From: Bradyrhizobium daqingense
Lineage (GTDB): Bacteria > Pseudomonadota > Alphaproteobacteria > Rhizobiales > Xanthobacteraceae
NCBI RefSeq assembly: GCF_021044685.1
Contig: NZ_CP088014.1
Location: 2,404,001-2,468,000, forward strand
Reading direction: 5' to 3'
DNA: 64,000 bases
In this document: positions 8,987 to 17,813 of the stretch, piece after piece
Position numbering within the stretch: position 1 is the first letter of the stretch
Layout: the number at the start of each line of letters is the position of its first letter
Position numbers and translations under genes: made by a program
Notes under the pieces: model-generated
The model's database searches: none
What the model saw: only the letters and a program-made list of their open reading frames with translations
What the model was told of the DNA's origin: nothing

Positions 8987-9448
8987 ATGGAACTGGATCG
9001 AATCGACCGGAAGATCCTCGCGATTTTGCAGGAGGATGGCCGCATTGCCAATGTCGAGCTCGCCGAGCGCATCGGGCTCTCGCCGACGTCGATCGGCGAG
9101 CGGCTGAAGCGCCTGCAGCGCGAGGGCTTCGTCGAAGGCTATGGCGCGCGGCTCAACCCGCACCGGCTTGGCCTTGGCCTCTTGGTGTTCGTCGAGGTGC
9201 TGCTGGACAAGACCACGCCCGACAATTTCGAGCGTTTCGCCCGTGCCGTGAAACTCGCGCCCGAGGTGCTGGAGTGTCACATGGTTGCCGGCGGCTTCGA
9301 CTATCTTGTGAAGGCGCGGCTCGCCGACATGACCGCCTATCGACGCTTTCTCGGCGAGACCCTGCTGTCGATGCCGGGTGTGCGCGAGACGCGGACCTAT
9401 GCGGTGATGGAGGAGATCAAGCGCGACGCACCGTTGCCGGTGGGCTGA
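8987..9448 (+). CDS. putR: Lrp/AsnC-family regulator, probable putA activator
   Basis: The 153-residue protein opens MELDRIDRKILAILQEDGRIANVELAERIGLS, the standard Lrp helix-turn-helix, followed by an RAM ligand-binding domain (about 70-140) with AGGFDYLVKARLADM. Lrp proteins sense amino acids. Its divergent position next to a PutA that lacks a DNA-binding domain mirrors PutR/BkdR-like activators in other alphaproteobacteria. The symbol is assigned from context and family, not from a unique motif. Confidence 0.88.
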   Translation: MELDRIDRKILAILQEDGRIANVELAERIGLSPTSIGERLKRLQREGFVEGYGARLNPHRLGLGLLVFVEVLLDKTTPDNFERFARAVKLAPEVLECHMVAGGFDYLVKARLADMTAYRRFLGETLLSMPGVRETRTYAVMEEIKRDAPLPVG

Positions 9449-9621
9449 CGGAAATGCCGTCGCGATTGTCATTGCTGTGGCGTTGATACGCGGCCTTTGC
9501 AGGAAAAATAGCTATCCCTGTGCAATCGCAACGCCTGTCGTCGAATGCACTGGCCGTCTTCTGAAATTTTTTTGGCCCCGCTCCCGGATGGGTCCGGGAG
9601 GCAGCAAAGGCTGGCGCGGGC

Positions 9622-9822
9622 TTATACTTTGAGGTTCTCTGCGGAGGTCTTGCCCCGGTTTGCGATCTCTTCGTATTCCACCGTCTGTCCCTCGTTCAGC
9701 GTGGACAAACCGGCTTTCTGCACTGCCGAGATATGCACGAACACATCCTTGCCACCCGACGCAGGCTGGATAAATCCATAACCCTTCGTCGGGTTGAACC
9801 ACTTGACCGTACCTTTAGCCAT
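9622..9822 (-). CDS. Cold-shock protein (CspA family)
   Basis: The 66-residue product [20 protein letters not shown] has the full cold-shock domain with RNP1 (KGYGFIQP) and RNP2 (VFVHISAV). I chose the ATG at 9822 because an in-frame longer version adds 18 non-conserved residues, and GGAGAAG lies a suitable distance upstream of this ATG. Such proteins bind single-stranded RNA and melt secondary structure. An 8-base-pair hairpin at 9581-9600 lies downstream of its stop codon and may stabilise or end the transcript. Confidence 0.95.
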   Translation of the reverse strand: MAKGTVKWFNPTKGYGFIQPASGGKDVFVHISAVQKAGLSTLNEGQTVEYEEIANRGKTSAENLKV

Positions 9823-10029
9823 CACGACTTCTCCGCGGGTCTTCCTCCGAGATCTCGAACCGCCAGTCCCCGCCAACCGGCCGGTTCGGTCCTAACAGGA
9901 TACGCGGAATGTGGCAGGCTTGGTAGCTCAAACCACATCGGCATTTCACCGAATTCGGCTCAACTTCGCAGCGATTTTACCGGATTTGCCCGTTTCGCGG
10001 TCAATTGACTGCGAGTGTCGTCCCCTCCG

Positions 10030-10344
10030 TCAATAAGTCGCGGCCAGGTAGTCGACGATCTTGCTGACATCGGCATCGTCGATCGGTGCGCCATAGACCT
10101 TGATCATCTTGGTCACCTCGGCCTGCCAGAAGGCCTTCTTGTCCTTCATCGCTGGCTGTGTGGCGATGTAGTCGGACGAATGGCAGGCGCTGCAATTGCC
10201 CTGCACGATCTCGAGATTGGGCCCGGGCTTGAAGGCGGCGACCTCGTCGGGGGTCTTGTAATTCATCGGCGCCGCAAGCGCCGCCCCTACCGCGGCAGCA
10301 AGGGCGAGGGGCACGGCGAGGAGAACGGTGCGCTGCATGATCAT
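10030..10344 (-). CDS. sorB: Cytochrome c subunit of sulfite dehydrogenase
   Basis: The 104-residue protein has a signal peptide (cleavage probably after ALAAP, about residue 26) and a single haem-c site CSACH at 51-55. It follows the molybdoenzyme gene by six bases on the same strand, the arrangement of SorA-SorB in which this monohaem cytochrome accepts electrons from sulfite oxidation in the periplasm. The length fits SorB. Confidence 0.88.
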   Translation of the reverse strand: MIMQRTVLLAVPLALAAAVGAALAAPMNYKTPDEVAAFKPGPNLEIVQGNCSACHSSDYIATQPAMKDKKAFWQAEVTKMIKVYGAPIDDADVSKIVDYLAATY

Positions 10345-10350
10345 TCTCCC

Positions 10351-11550
10351 TTAGGCCACCGTCACGCGGACCGCTTCGACGACATTGCGTAGATAACCCG
10401 CCGGGTTCCATCGCGGCGTGTCGGGCTGGTTCTCACCGCCATTGCCGGTGGCGCGGACCTTCAGCTCGTGGCTGCCGGCCGCGAGCTTCACCGGCAGCTT
10501 CCATTCGCGGAACGCGTATTTGCCGAGATCCTTGCCGAGCTTGGCGCTGGCCCAGGTCTTGCCGCCGTCGGCGGAGACCTCGACTTGCTTGATGCCCTTG
10601 CCGCCGTCGAAGGCGATGCCGCGCAGGGTCGTGCGACCGGCCTTCAGCTTGGCGCCGTCGGGGATGTTGGTGATGAAGGAGCGGATCGTGAAGCGGTTGA
10701 TCGGAATCGTCGCCTTCGGCGCGGTGCCGGGCTCGACCGCGTTGTTGGGCGTGTCGGGAATACGGTAGGCCGACTTCATCCAGAAGCCGTCATAGACGTT
10801 GTCGATGACCGTGATCTCGTTGAGGTGCTTGACCCAGTAGGTGCCGTAATAGCCAGGCACGATCACCCGCAACGGGAAGCCGTTGAGGAACGGCAGATCC
10901 TCGCCGTTCATGCCATAGGCCAGCATCACCTCGCCGTCGGCGGCATGATCGAGATCGAGCGCCTTGACGAAGTCGGGCGTCTTGTCGCTGACGGGGCCGT
11001 CCATGCCGTTGAAGGTGACCTGCCTGGCGCCGGCCTGCACGCCGGCCATCTCCAGCACCGCCTTCAACGGTACGCCGCGCCAGCGCGCACAGCCCATGGC
11101 GCCGTTGGCGAGCTGGCCGCCGGCGACGCGCGGTTCGAAGAAGCCGCGGCTGTTGCCGGAGCACTGATTGACGGCGACGATCTCGGTCGCCTTCATCTTC
11201 CTGATGTCCTTCAACGACAATGTCAGCGGCTTGTCGACCTTGCCCTTGACCTCGAGCGTGAACGTGTCGGGATCGAGATTGTAGGGCAGGTCGGAGAGGT
11301 GATAGCGCACGAAGAACGCATTGTTCGGCGTGATCGGGCCGTCGTTGAACACCGCAAATGGCGTTTCGAGCTGCGGCGGGCGGCTGGTCAGGCCGATCAT
11401 CGGCCGCTTCTGCGGATATTTCACCAGCGGCCGCTCGCCATTGGCAAAGGGCAGGGTGAGGTTGTCGAGCGCCAGCGCTTTGGTGGAGTTCAGTGCGGCC
11501 GCCATGGCGGCAAGGCCCGCTCCTTTGAGCAGGTCGCGTCGATCGAACAT
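10351..11550 (-). CDS. sorA: Periplasmic sulfite dehydrogenase, molybdopterin subunit
   Basis: A twin-arginine leader (FDRRDLLKGAG, residues 3-13) marks export as a folded molybdoenzyme. The sulfite-oxidase fold follows: the molybdenum-ligating cysteine is C130 in VAVNQCSGNSRGFF, and the C-terminal dimerisation domain spans about 290-399. The enzyme oxidises sulfite to sulfate, important when organosulfonates or thiosulfate are degraded. It forms a two-gene operon with the cytochrome gene at 10030. SoxC-like proteins are an alternative, but no other sox genes are present. Confidence 0.92.
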   Translation of the reverse strand: MFDRRDLLKGAGLAAMAAALNSTKALALDNLTLPFANGERPLVKYPQKRPMIGLTSRPPQLETPFAVFNDGPITPNNAFFVRYHLSDLPYNLDPDTFTLEVKGKVDKPLTLSLKDIRKMKATEIVAVNQCSGNSRGFFEPRVAGGQLANGAMGCARWRGVPLKAVLEMAGVQAGARQVTFNGMDGPVSDKTPDFVKALDLDHAADGEVMLAYGMNGEDLPFLNGFPLRVIVPGYYGTYWVKHLNEITVIDNVYDGFWMKSAYRIPDTPNNAVEPGTAPKATIPINRFTIRSFITNIPDGAKLKAGRTTLRGIAFDGGKGIKQVEVSADGGKTWASAKLGKDLGKYAFREWKLPVKLAAGSHELKVRATGNGGENQPDTPRWNPAGYLRNVVEAVRVTVA

Positions 11551-11894
11551 GCTTTCTCCTCCCGGAGCTTTTCGTTGGACCGGCGGTCATCACCGCGATC
11601 CTGCGCTCATCTGTCGCAACGATCTGGATGAAGTCAATTCGTGCTTTCGCAGCGAGCCCATGCCGCTGCGTTGCAGCAGACCGGTGTTACGTTTTCTATG
11701 AGATTGAGCCCAAGCCTGTGGCCGAGGCGGTGGTGCACCTCTCCCGCTTGCGGGAGAGGTCGCGCCCCGGGGCGATGCGAAGCATCTTCCCGCACGCGGG
11801 TGAGGGTTCTATCCTCTAGGGGAATGTCCCATCGTAGAAGCACCTTGGCAGCAATCGAGCCCCGTCTGGCCCGGCCATCCTCAACAAATGCAGC
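11551..11894. other. Intergenic region of 344 bases with a hairpin repeat
   Basis: No gene seen. It holds the upstream region of sorA on the right of 11550 and, at 11739-11758, a perfect 8-base-pair hairpin (CTCTCCCG / CGGGAGAG), part of a dispersed element related in wording to the one at 16617-16770. Confidence 0.6.
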
Positions 11895-12851
11895 TCAGAC
11901 AGTCACGTTTCGCTCGCTGATGAGCTCCCTGAACGCCTGTGTGACGGGAAGGTGAAAGGGCAGGTCCGTATTGGTGTGGTGCCAAGAGAGTGCACAGCGT
12001 TTCTCGATAGAAACTCCAACTGTCGAATTGAGCGCGCCAAACCCGTCAATCGTGCCCATGACATCGATGATCTTCCCGTAGCGTGGGGGCATCGCGACCG
12101 CCGCCGACACCGTAATGATCCAGAACTTGTCCCCAGGAATGGGCTCTCCCGCCGGCTGCCGTTCCAACTCGTACAGGGCCTCCGAGATGACGAGGTTGCC
12201 TTTGGAGTGCCCCGCTATTGCGGAAAAGCTGAAGCGGCGATCGGAAAGCAACGCCATGACGGTTCGGGTATCCAGGCTGACCCGGCCGAGTTCAAGAGGT
12301 GAGACCGTCTCGTTGAGCACCTCGCGTCGGTTAAGGGCCCGGCTCATCTCGTCCAGGCTCTCGAACTGGTGGCGCAGACGGTTCAGGATGCCGAACCAGA
12401 ACCAGCCACCCAGCGCCTCGGTGAGGAGATCCGCGAGTCCGTAACCGGACACTACGGCCGCGACCGTCACCCCGAATGCGTCCGCGACGTTGCGCGCGAA
12501 AGCCGCCGCCCCCAATGCTGAGCTCCCAACGCCGGCCACGGCGAGCACACGCACATCTGCACCGCCGGCGCTCGCGAAGTCCTCCACCGTATTGCAGAGG
12601 CAGAGCGAGCCCGCGCCGGCTGGCGGGACGATCAGGATTGCCCCTTCACGCGCCAGCCAGGGTGCCGTCTTGAGAGCCTCCTCGTGAGAGATCTTGCCGA
12701 TGTCGTAGAAGAATCCGTCGAGAACCGCGTTTCTGCGGCGGAACGCCTCCAGGGTGGCCTCACGCAGGGGCGTCCGGGACTCAGCGATCTCCTGAAAGCT
12801 GTTGCGGCCAATTTGGGCTGTGGCAAGCGAACGTTGCGTCGATAGCATCAC
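11895..12851 (-). CDS. Lipase-like alpha/beta-hydrolase candidate (318 aa)
   Basis: I do not recognise a named family. The segment FSAIAGHSKGNLVISEALYEL near residue 220 has the GxSxG nucleophile elbow seen in lipases and PHB depolymerases (G-H-S-K-G). A Gly/Ala-rich helical stretch around 100-150 (AGVGSSALGAAAFARNVADAF) could be membrane-associated, but no signal peptide is present. A late histidine pair (SWHHTNTD) could supply the third member of a triad. It stands alone. The hydrolase call rests on one motif and is tentative. Confidence 0.6.
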   Translation of the reverse strand: MMLSTQRSLATAQIGRNSFQEIAESRTPLREATLEAFRRRNAVLDGFFYDIGKISHEEALKTAPWLAREGAILIVPPAGAGSLCLCNTVEDFASAGGADVRVLAVAGVGSSALGAAAFARNVADAFGVTVAAVVSGYGLADLLTEALGGWFWFGILNRLRHQFESLDEMSRALNRREVLNETVSPLELGRVSLDTRTVMALLSDRRFSFSAIAGHSKGNLVISEALYELERQPAGEPIPGDKFWIITVSAAVAMPPRYGKIIDVMGTIDGFGALNSTVGVSIEKRCALSWHHTNTDLPFHLPVTQAFRELISERNVTV

Positions 12852-13147
12852 GAGGCTCCGGGTGCCGTTCCAGTCGCCGGTAGCTTAGCAAAAAGCCTGC
12901 CACCTGGGGTGGTATCGTCGCACCCTCTGAAGACGGTGGCCTGTTTCCACCTCCCGCCTTGCCGGTCTCTCCGACCTGACGCCCATACCCTTCCGACGCG
13001 ACGAATGAGCCAGACGGACGAAAGTAAGAATGGGAGAAACATCGCTCGCTCTGGCGGACAGGTTCGGCGACATTGAAAGCGTCTTAGCAAGACCCGCCTC
13101 CGTACTTCACGCAAACTCCAGTATCCACCTCGTGCTTGGCTTACGCC

Positions 13148-14875
13148 CTACGCCGCGACGCGCGCGCCGTGATCAACCAGCGCGGCCAACTCCCTCGCAT
13201 CCGCCACCACGCGCACGGCGAGCGGCTCGTCGCGGCCGCGGATGGCGACCTCCTGCTGCGGCAGAGCGTCGTCGGCAAGGCCCGCGCTGCGGCGGACTTC
13301 GTCCGAGACGACGGCCTCGCAGGCCAGTGTCTTGGTCATGTCCTGGAGGCGGGCGGCGACGTTGACGGCATCGCCGAGCGCGGTGAAGACGACGTGATCG
13401 CGATAGCCGATGTCGCCGATGATGACCTCGCCGCCGTGAATGCCGATGCCGAAGCGGATCGGCTGGCGCAGATCGTGGCTCAGCAGCTCGTTGAGCTTGT
13501 CGATATGCGTGGCAATGCCGGCGGCCGCCTTCAGCGCCTGCCGGCAGGCGGTTTGCGGATCGGCCGTGAGCCCGAACAGCGCCAGCATGCCGTCGCCGAC
13601 GAACTGGTTGGGCTGGCCGCCGTTCTCGATCACCGCTTGCGACACCGCGCCGAGGAAGCGGTTGACGATGAAGACGGTGTCGAACGGCAGCCGCTTTTCC
13701 GCCAGCTGGGTCGAGCCGCGCATGTCGACGAACAGGCTGACGAGATAGCGCTCCTGGCCGATACTGGCCGATGTCGAGGCTCCGTCCGTTGCATGCGTGT
13801 GGGGCGTGAAGAGCTGGAAGAAGGAGAGGTCGGAGGTCGGCCGCAGTTGGCAGGCCAGCCGGATCGACGGATCGGCGCTGCCGACGCGGGTGAGCACGAA
13901 GGCCTCGCGCTGCGACGGTGTCGGCAGTACGTCATGATCGCCGATGACGCGGATGCGGCAGGTCGAGCAGCGGGCGCGGCCGCCGCAGACGCTGGCATGC
14001 GGGACGTTGTGGCGCAGGCTTGCTTCCAGCACGGACAAGCCCTTGGGGACACGCACCGTCTTGCCGTTGCCGTAGGACAGCGCGATCATGCCGCCGCGCC
14101 GTTCGCGCCAGGCCCGTACGCCGCGCGCCGCCAGCACCAGGGCGAGCAATCCGAAATAACCCACGGTGAGACCGCCCGCGACGCGGTCGAGCGTATTGTT
14201 TTCCGCGACCGTGCCGACCTGACGGCGGGTGAGATTTTGCGTCCGCCAGTCCCGATCGTCGCTCTCGATCTCGACGCTGCGGCCGCCCTGATAGATGCCG
14301 AGCAGGGACAGCGTCGGGATCAGCACGGCGGCTGCGAGCAGATAGGGCGCAGCGCGCGGGAAGAACGGCTTGAGGCGGAGCCAGAAATAAATCCCGATGC
14401 AGCCGTGCACCCAGGCGATGAGCAGCAGGATCGTCATCTGCCACAGCCGGCCCGGTGCCGCGACGAAGAACAGATAGAGCTCCTGCGGATAGAGCTTCTG
14501 ATGATCGTACAGCGTGTAGCCGAGCCGCACCCCGATCACATGTCCCATGACCAGAACGGGGATGCTGAGGCCCAGCACCAGCTGGAGCGGCTCGATGGTC
14601 CGCCACCGGAACTGCCGGCGCTGGTACAGCGCGTAGACGCCGAGCCCCAAATGGGTGAGCGCGGCCGCGTAGAAGATGATCGAGACGGGAAGGAACTGCC
14701 AGAACAGTGTGTGGTAGTAGACGCCGGCCTCCATGGCCTCGACCGAGATGTTGCCGAGCGCATGGTTGAGGAAGTGGCTGACCACGTAGGCAAACAGGAT
14801 GATGCCGCAAACGAGCCGCACCTGCCGCACGCCGGTGGCGCGGACGACGGACATCTGTATGGGAGCGGTGGCCAT
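13148..14875 (-). CDS. Class III adenylate cyclase fused to a histidine-rich membrane anchor and a 2Fe-2S domain
   Basis: Three modules are visible in 575 residues. Residues 20-255 hold about six membrane helices with histidines inside or near helices (H34, H38, H55, H75, H112, H157), resembling the cytochrome-b anchor of CyaC-type cyclases. Residues 265-350 form a plant-type 2Fe-2S ferredoxin domain with C297, C303, C306 and C342 (C-x5-C-x2-C-x35-C). Residues 375-560 are a class III nucleotidyl cyclase with metal aspartates D384 and D428 and transition-state residues N505 and R509. The usual substrate-selecting lysine before FxGD is Q424 here. The build implies that redox or quinone state controls cAMP production. 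No operon partners are apparent. Confidence 0.9.
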   Translation of the reverse strand: MATAPIQMSVVRATGVRQVRLVCGIILFAYVVSHFLNHALGNISVEAMEAGVYYHTLFWQFLPVSIIFYAAALTHLGLGVYALYQRRQFRWRTIEPLQLVLGLSIPVLVMGHVIGVRLGYTLYDHQKLYPQELYLFFVAAPGRLWQMTILLLIAWVHGCIGIYFWLRLKPFFPRAAPYLLAAAVLIPTLSLLGIYQGGRSVEIESDDRDWRTQNLTRRQVGTVAENNTLDRVAGGLTVGYFGLLALVLAARGVRAWRERRGGMIALSYGNGKTVRVPKGLSVLEASLRHNVPHASVCGGRARCSTCRIRVIGDHDVLPTPSQREAFVLTRVGSADPSIRLACQLRPTSDLSFFQLFTPHTHATDGASTSASIGQERYLVSLFVDMRGSTQLAEKRLPFDTVFIVNRFLGAVSQAVIENGGQPNQFVGDGMLALFGLTADPQTACRQALKAAAGIATHIDKLNELLSHDLRQPIRFGIGIHGGEVIIGDIGYRDHVVFTALGDAVNVAARLQDMTKTLACEAVVSDEVRRSAGLADDALPQQEVAIRGRDEPLAVRVVADARELAALVDHGARVAA

Positions 14876-15008
14876 GATTCGATTGTATCAGCTCATGAAA
14901 GACAACAGCCAGCGTAGCCTTTAATTCCTGACGTGGACAGCACGCCGGATCACTTGCCCGGCAACCCGCACATTGACTCCCCCTCCCAAGTCGGGGAAAA
15001 GCGCCGCC

Positions 15009-16661
15009 GTGACGATCGCTCCCGACATCGCTGCAAGGCCGGACCGCGCCGAACGCCGTCTCATCGTTATCGCGCTGCTCGTCATCGCCGCGATGACCGT
15101 CCTGCGCATCGTCTACGCCTCCGCGATCGAGTTGCGCACCGACGAGGCCTATTACTGGACCTGGTCCAAGGAGAGCGCGCTCAGCTTCCTCGATCATCCG
15201 CCCGGCATTGCCTGGCTGATCCGCTTCGGCACCGCGATCTTCGGTGACACCCCGCTCGGTGTCCGCTTCGGCGGCATCGTGGCGATGCTGGTGACGCAGC
15301 TCCTGCTCGCCGACATCGTCCGCCGCCTCACGTGTGATGCGCGCGCCGTCTTGTTCGCAGTGCTGATGCCGGAGGCCGCGCTCTATTACGGCCTGCTGAT
15401 GGCCAAGGTCGCGCCCGATGTCGCCATGATCCCATTTGCGGTGGCGATGATGTGGTCGCTGGTGCGGCTGGCGCAGGGCGGCGACGGCCGCTGGTGGCTG
15501 GCGGCCGGGCTGTTCGCGGGCCTTTCGATGCTGTCGAAACTCACCGCGATCATGTTCGCGCCTGCGGTTGCCGCCTTTCTGCTGGTGCCGGATTGGCGCT
15601 GGCGCTGGCTGCGCAGTCCTTATCCCTATCTCGCCGTGCTGGTCGCGATCGCGGTGTTCTCGCCGGTGCTGATCTGGAATGCGCAGCATGACTGGGCCTC
15701 GTTCCGCTTCCAGGGCGTACGCGCCACCGCCAATTACGGCATCTCGCTGCGCACGATCGGCGATTACATCGGCCTGCAATTCGGCTTGGTCGGTTTCGTC
15801 ATGTTGCCGGTGGTGCTGTCGGGACTGGTGATGACGGCGTGGCGCGGCTATCGCACGCGCGAGCCGGTCGCGATCCTGCTCTCGACCGCGGTGCTGGTAC
15901 CGTTTGTCTACTTCTTCTTCAAATCGCTGACGCTTCGTGTCGGCGACACCTGGCCGATGTTCATGTGGCCGGTCGGTTTTGCCGCCGCCGCCATCAACCT
16001 CTGGACGATGACGAAGGAGAGGTGGTCAGAGCGGATGATCAGATCGTCGCTGTTCTGGGCCAACACAGCGGTGGCCTCCGGCATCGCCTTCGTCGTCATC
16101 GTGTTCCTCTATTATGTCGCCGCGCCGTGGAATTTTCTAGGAAAGCTCGATCCGATCGGCGCCGAAGCCGGCTACGAGCAGGTTGCCGCGCGCGCGCAGA
16201 CCGCACTCGACGACACCGGCGCGACCTGGATCGCAACCACGGACTACCGCACCTACGCCATGATGCGCTGGCTGTTCCGGGGCCGCGTACCCGTGATCGA
16301 GATCAACGAACGCGGCCGCTTCCAGGATTTCCGCGATCCCGGCATGGACAGGATCAGGGGCCGCGCCGGCATCTATGTCGGCCGCGAGCCGGACAACCGT
16401 TCGCCGCTGTGGGAGAACATCCCGGCCAAACGCGAGCAACTCGGCAGAGTCGAACGCAGCTGGCGCGGCCGCGTGATGGACACCTATGTGCTGGAAAAGC
16501 TCACCGGCTGGACCCCGGAGCTGTCACCGCCGAAGGACTCGCCGCTGTTTCAGTGGAAAGTGCTGGCGGGCGAATTCGAGAAACGGGAGCGCACAGCCAG
16601 CGCGACGCGCTCCTCTTTCCTTCTCCCCTTGTGGGAGAAGGTGGCGCGAAGCGCCGGATGA
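15009..16661 (+). CDS. Glycosyltransferase family 39 membrane protein (ArnT/PMT-like)
   Basis: A multi-pass membrane enzyme expected to transfer sugar from a polyprenyl-phosphate donor on the periplasmic side. Typical GT39 features are the first periplasmic loop with RTDEAYYWTWSK and DHPPGIAWL. I chose GTG at 15009 with GGGGAAAA upstream; a TTG at 14973 is an alternative. The last 20 or so residues (SSFLLPLWEKVARSAG) are encoded by the left arm of a dispersed repeat, so the natural C-terminus was probably altered by insertion of that element. The acceptor is unknown. Confidence 0.88.
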   Translation: MTIAPDIAARPDRAERRLIVIALLVIAAMTVLRIVYASAIELRTDEAYYWTWSKESALSFLDHPPGIAWLIRFGTAIFGDTPLGVRFGGIVAMLVTQLLLADIVRRLTCDARAVLFAVLMPEAALYYGLLMAKVAPDVAMIPFAVAMMWSLVRLAQGGDGRWWLAAGLFAGLSMLSKLTAIMFAPAVAAFLLVPDWRWRWLRSPYPYLAVLVAIAVFSPVLIWNAQHDWASFRFQGVRATANYGISLRTIGDYIGLQFGLVGFVMLPVVLSGLVMTAWRGYRTREPVAILLSTAVLVPFVYFFFKSLTLRVGDTWPMFMWPVGFAAAAINLWTMTKERWSERMIRSSLFWANTAVASGIAFVVIVFLYYVAAPWNFLGKLDPIGAEAGYEQVAARAQTALDDTGATWIATTDYRTYAMMRWLFRGRVPVIEINERGRFQDFRDPGMDRIRGRAGIYVGREPDNRSPLWENIPAKREQLGRVERSWRGRVMDTYVLEKLTGWTPELSPPKDSPLFQWKVLAGEFEKRERTASATRSSFLLPLWEKVARSAG

Positions 16662-16770
16662 GGGGTATCGCTCCGCGGACACGACTGCGAGGGCTTACGT
16701 GCGGAGAGATACCCCTCACCCGTCTCGCCGCGTTGCGGCGAGCCACCCTCTCCCACAAGGGGAGAGGGTG
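16617..16770. repeat. Dispersed inverted repeat that overlaps the GT39 3' end
   Basis: CTTCTCCCCTTGTGGGAGAA on the left is mirrored on the right by a CTCTCCCACAAGGGGAGAGG-type arm, with inner arms (GATGAGGGGTATC / GATACCCCTCACC). The element folds into a long hairpin. Its left arm supplies the final codons and stop of the GT39 gene, and its right end is 15 bases from the ycjF stop codon. Confidence 0.8.
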
Positions 16771-16784
16771 AGTCGCACGACGCG

Positions 16785-17813
16785 CTACTCCTCGTCATCC
16801 TTCTTCCGCAGCAGATCCGTCGCGAGATCCGCCAGCTTCGGCGGCGGCAGCGCTGCGAATGGCAGCGGGCGTGTGACGTCGATCGCGGCCAGGCCCAGCC
16901 GCGCCGTCAACAAGCCGTTGAGCACGCCTTCGCCGAGCCGTTGTGACAGCTTCGCCGCGATGCCGTGGCCGAGCATCTGCTGCACCAGGCTGTCGCTCGC
17001 GGCCATGCCGCCGGTGATGGCGAGGTGAGCGATGACGTGGCGGAGCAGGCGGATCATGCCGAGCGCACCGGGGCGGCCGCCATAGAGATAGGCGAGCTGG
17101 CGGATCAGCCGCAGCGCGGCGACGAACACGAACAGCACGTCGATCGCCGCGCGTGGGCTCACTGCGGTGACGATCGAGACCTTTTGCGCGGCTGACGACA
17201 CCAGCCGCCGCGCTTCCGCATCCAGCGGCGACATCAGCTCGCGCTCGGCGAGCCGGATCATGTCGGCGCCGTCGATGATCTCGCCGGCATGGCTCTCCAG
17301 CTTGGCGCGGGCGCGCGCGAGCTGCGGGTTCTGATGCGCAATGTCGAGGAGGTCCTGCACGATGACGCGGCTCTCCTTGCGATCGTCGCTGGCGAGCACC
17401 GCAGCCGCGCGCTGATGCAGCTTCTCGATGGTCGCAAGCCGCGCCAGACCGAACGCTTCGCGCCCGATCACCACCGCGAGCGCGAGCGCGGTGACGAATG
17501 CAAAGGCAAGACCGACGAAGCCGAGCGTTTCGCTGCGCGCAAACAGATCCTCGATCAGATGGACCACGCCGAGCCCGACCCCGAGCAGCGTCAGCCCGGC
17601 AAGACCCGACCAGAACAGCGTGCCCCAGGGAAAGCCACGCCGCGCCGGGCGCGCAGCTTGAACCGGCACCGGCAGCGTGGCCGGATCGGGCTCCGGCGTG
17701 ATCTGGATCGTGGCGCGGCCGAGCCGGCTGATCTCGTCGGCCTCGGTGACGACGACACCGGGATCGTCGAGCCGGAACGTCGCCGGCCGCCGCTGCTGGG
17801 ATCGCTCGGTCAT
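16785..17813 (-). CDS. ycjF: YcjF/TIGR01620 family membrane protein
   Basis: The 342-residue protein has two membrane helices (about 62-85 and 98-120) after a 60-residue polar N-terminus, then the conserved DUF697-type region with AIDVLFVFVAALRLIRQLAYLYGGRPG. It overlaps the ycjX start-stop junction by four bases (ATGA), so the two are translationally coupled. YcjX/YcjF pairs belong to envelope-stress regulons in enterobacteria; the molecular role is unknown. Confidence 0.9.
   Translation of the reverse strand: MTERSQQRRPATFRLDDPGVVVTEADEISRLGRATIQITPEPDPATLPVPVQAARPARRGFPWGTLFWSGLAGLTLLGVGLGVVHLIEDLFARSETLGFVGLAFAFVTALALAVVIGREAFGLARLATIEKLHQRAAAVLASDDRKESRVIVQDLLDIAHQNPQLARARAKLESHAGEIIDGADMIRLAERELMSPLDAEARRLVSSAAQKVSIVTAVSPRAAIDVLFVFVAALRLIRQLAYLYGGRPGALGMIRLLRHVIAHLAITGGMAASDSLVQQMLGHGIAAKLSQRLGEGVLNGLLTARLGLAAIDVTRPLPFAALPPPKLADLATDLLRKKDDEE

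Noticed and set aside
13136..14917. 593-codon frame on the plus strand over the cyclase gene
   Set aside because: Composition-driven; the minus-strand cyclase has clear domains and a proper start.
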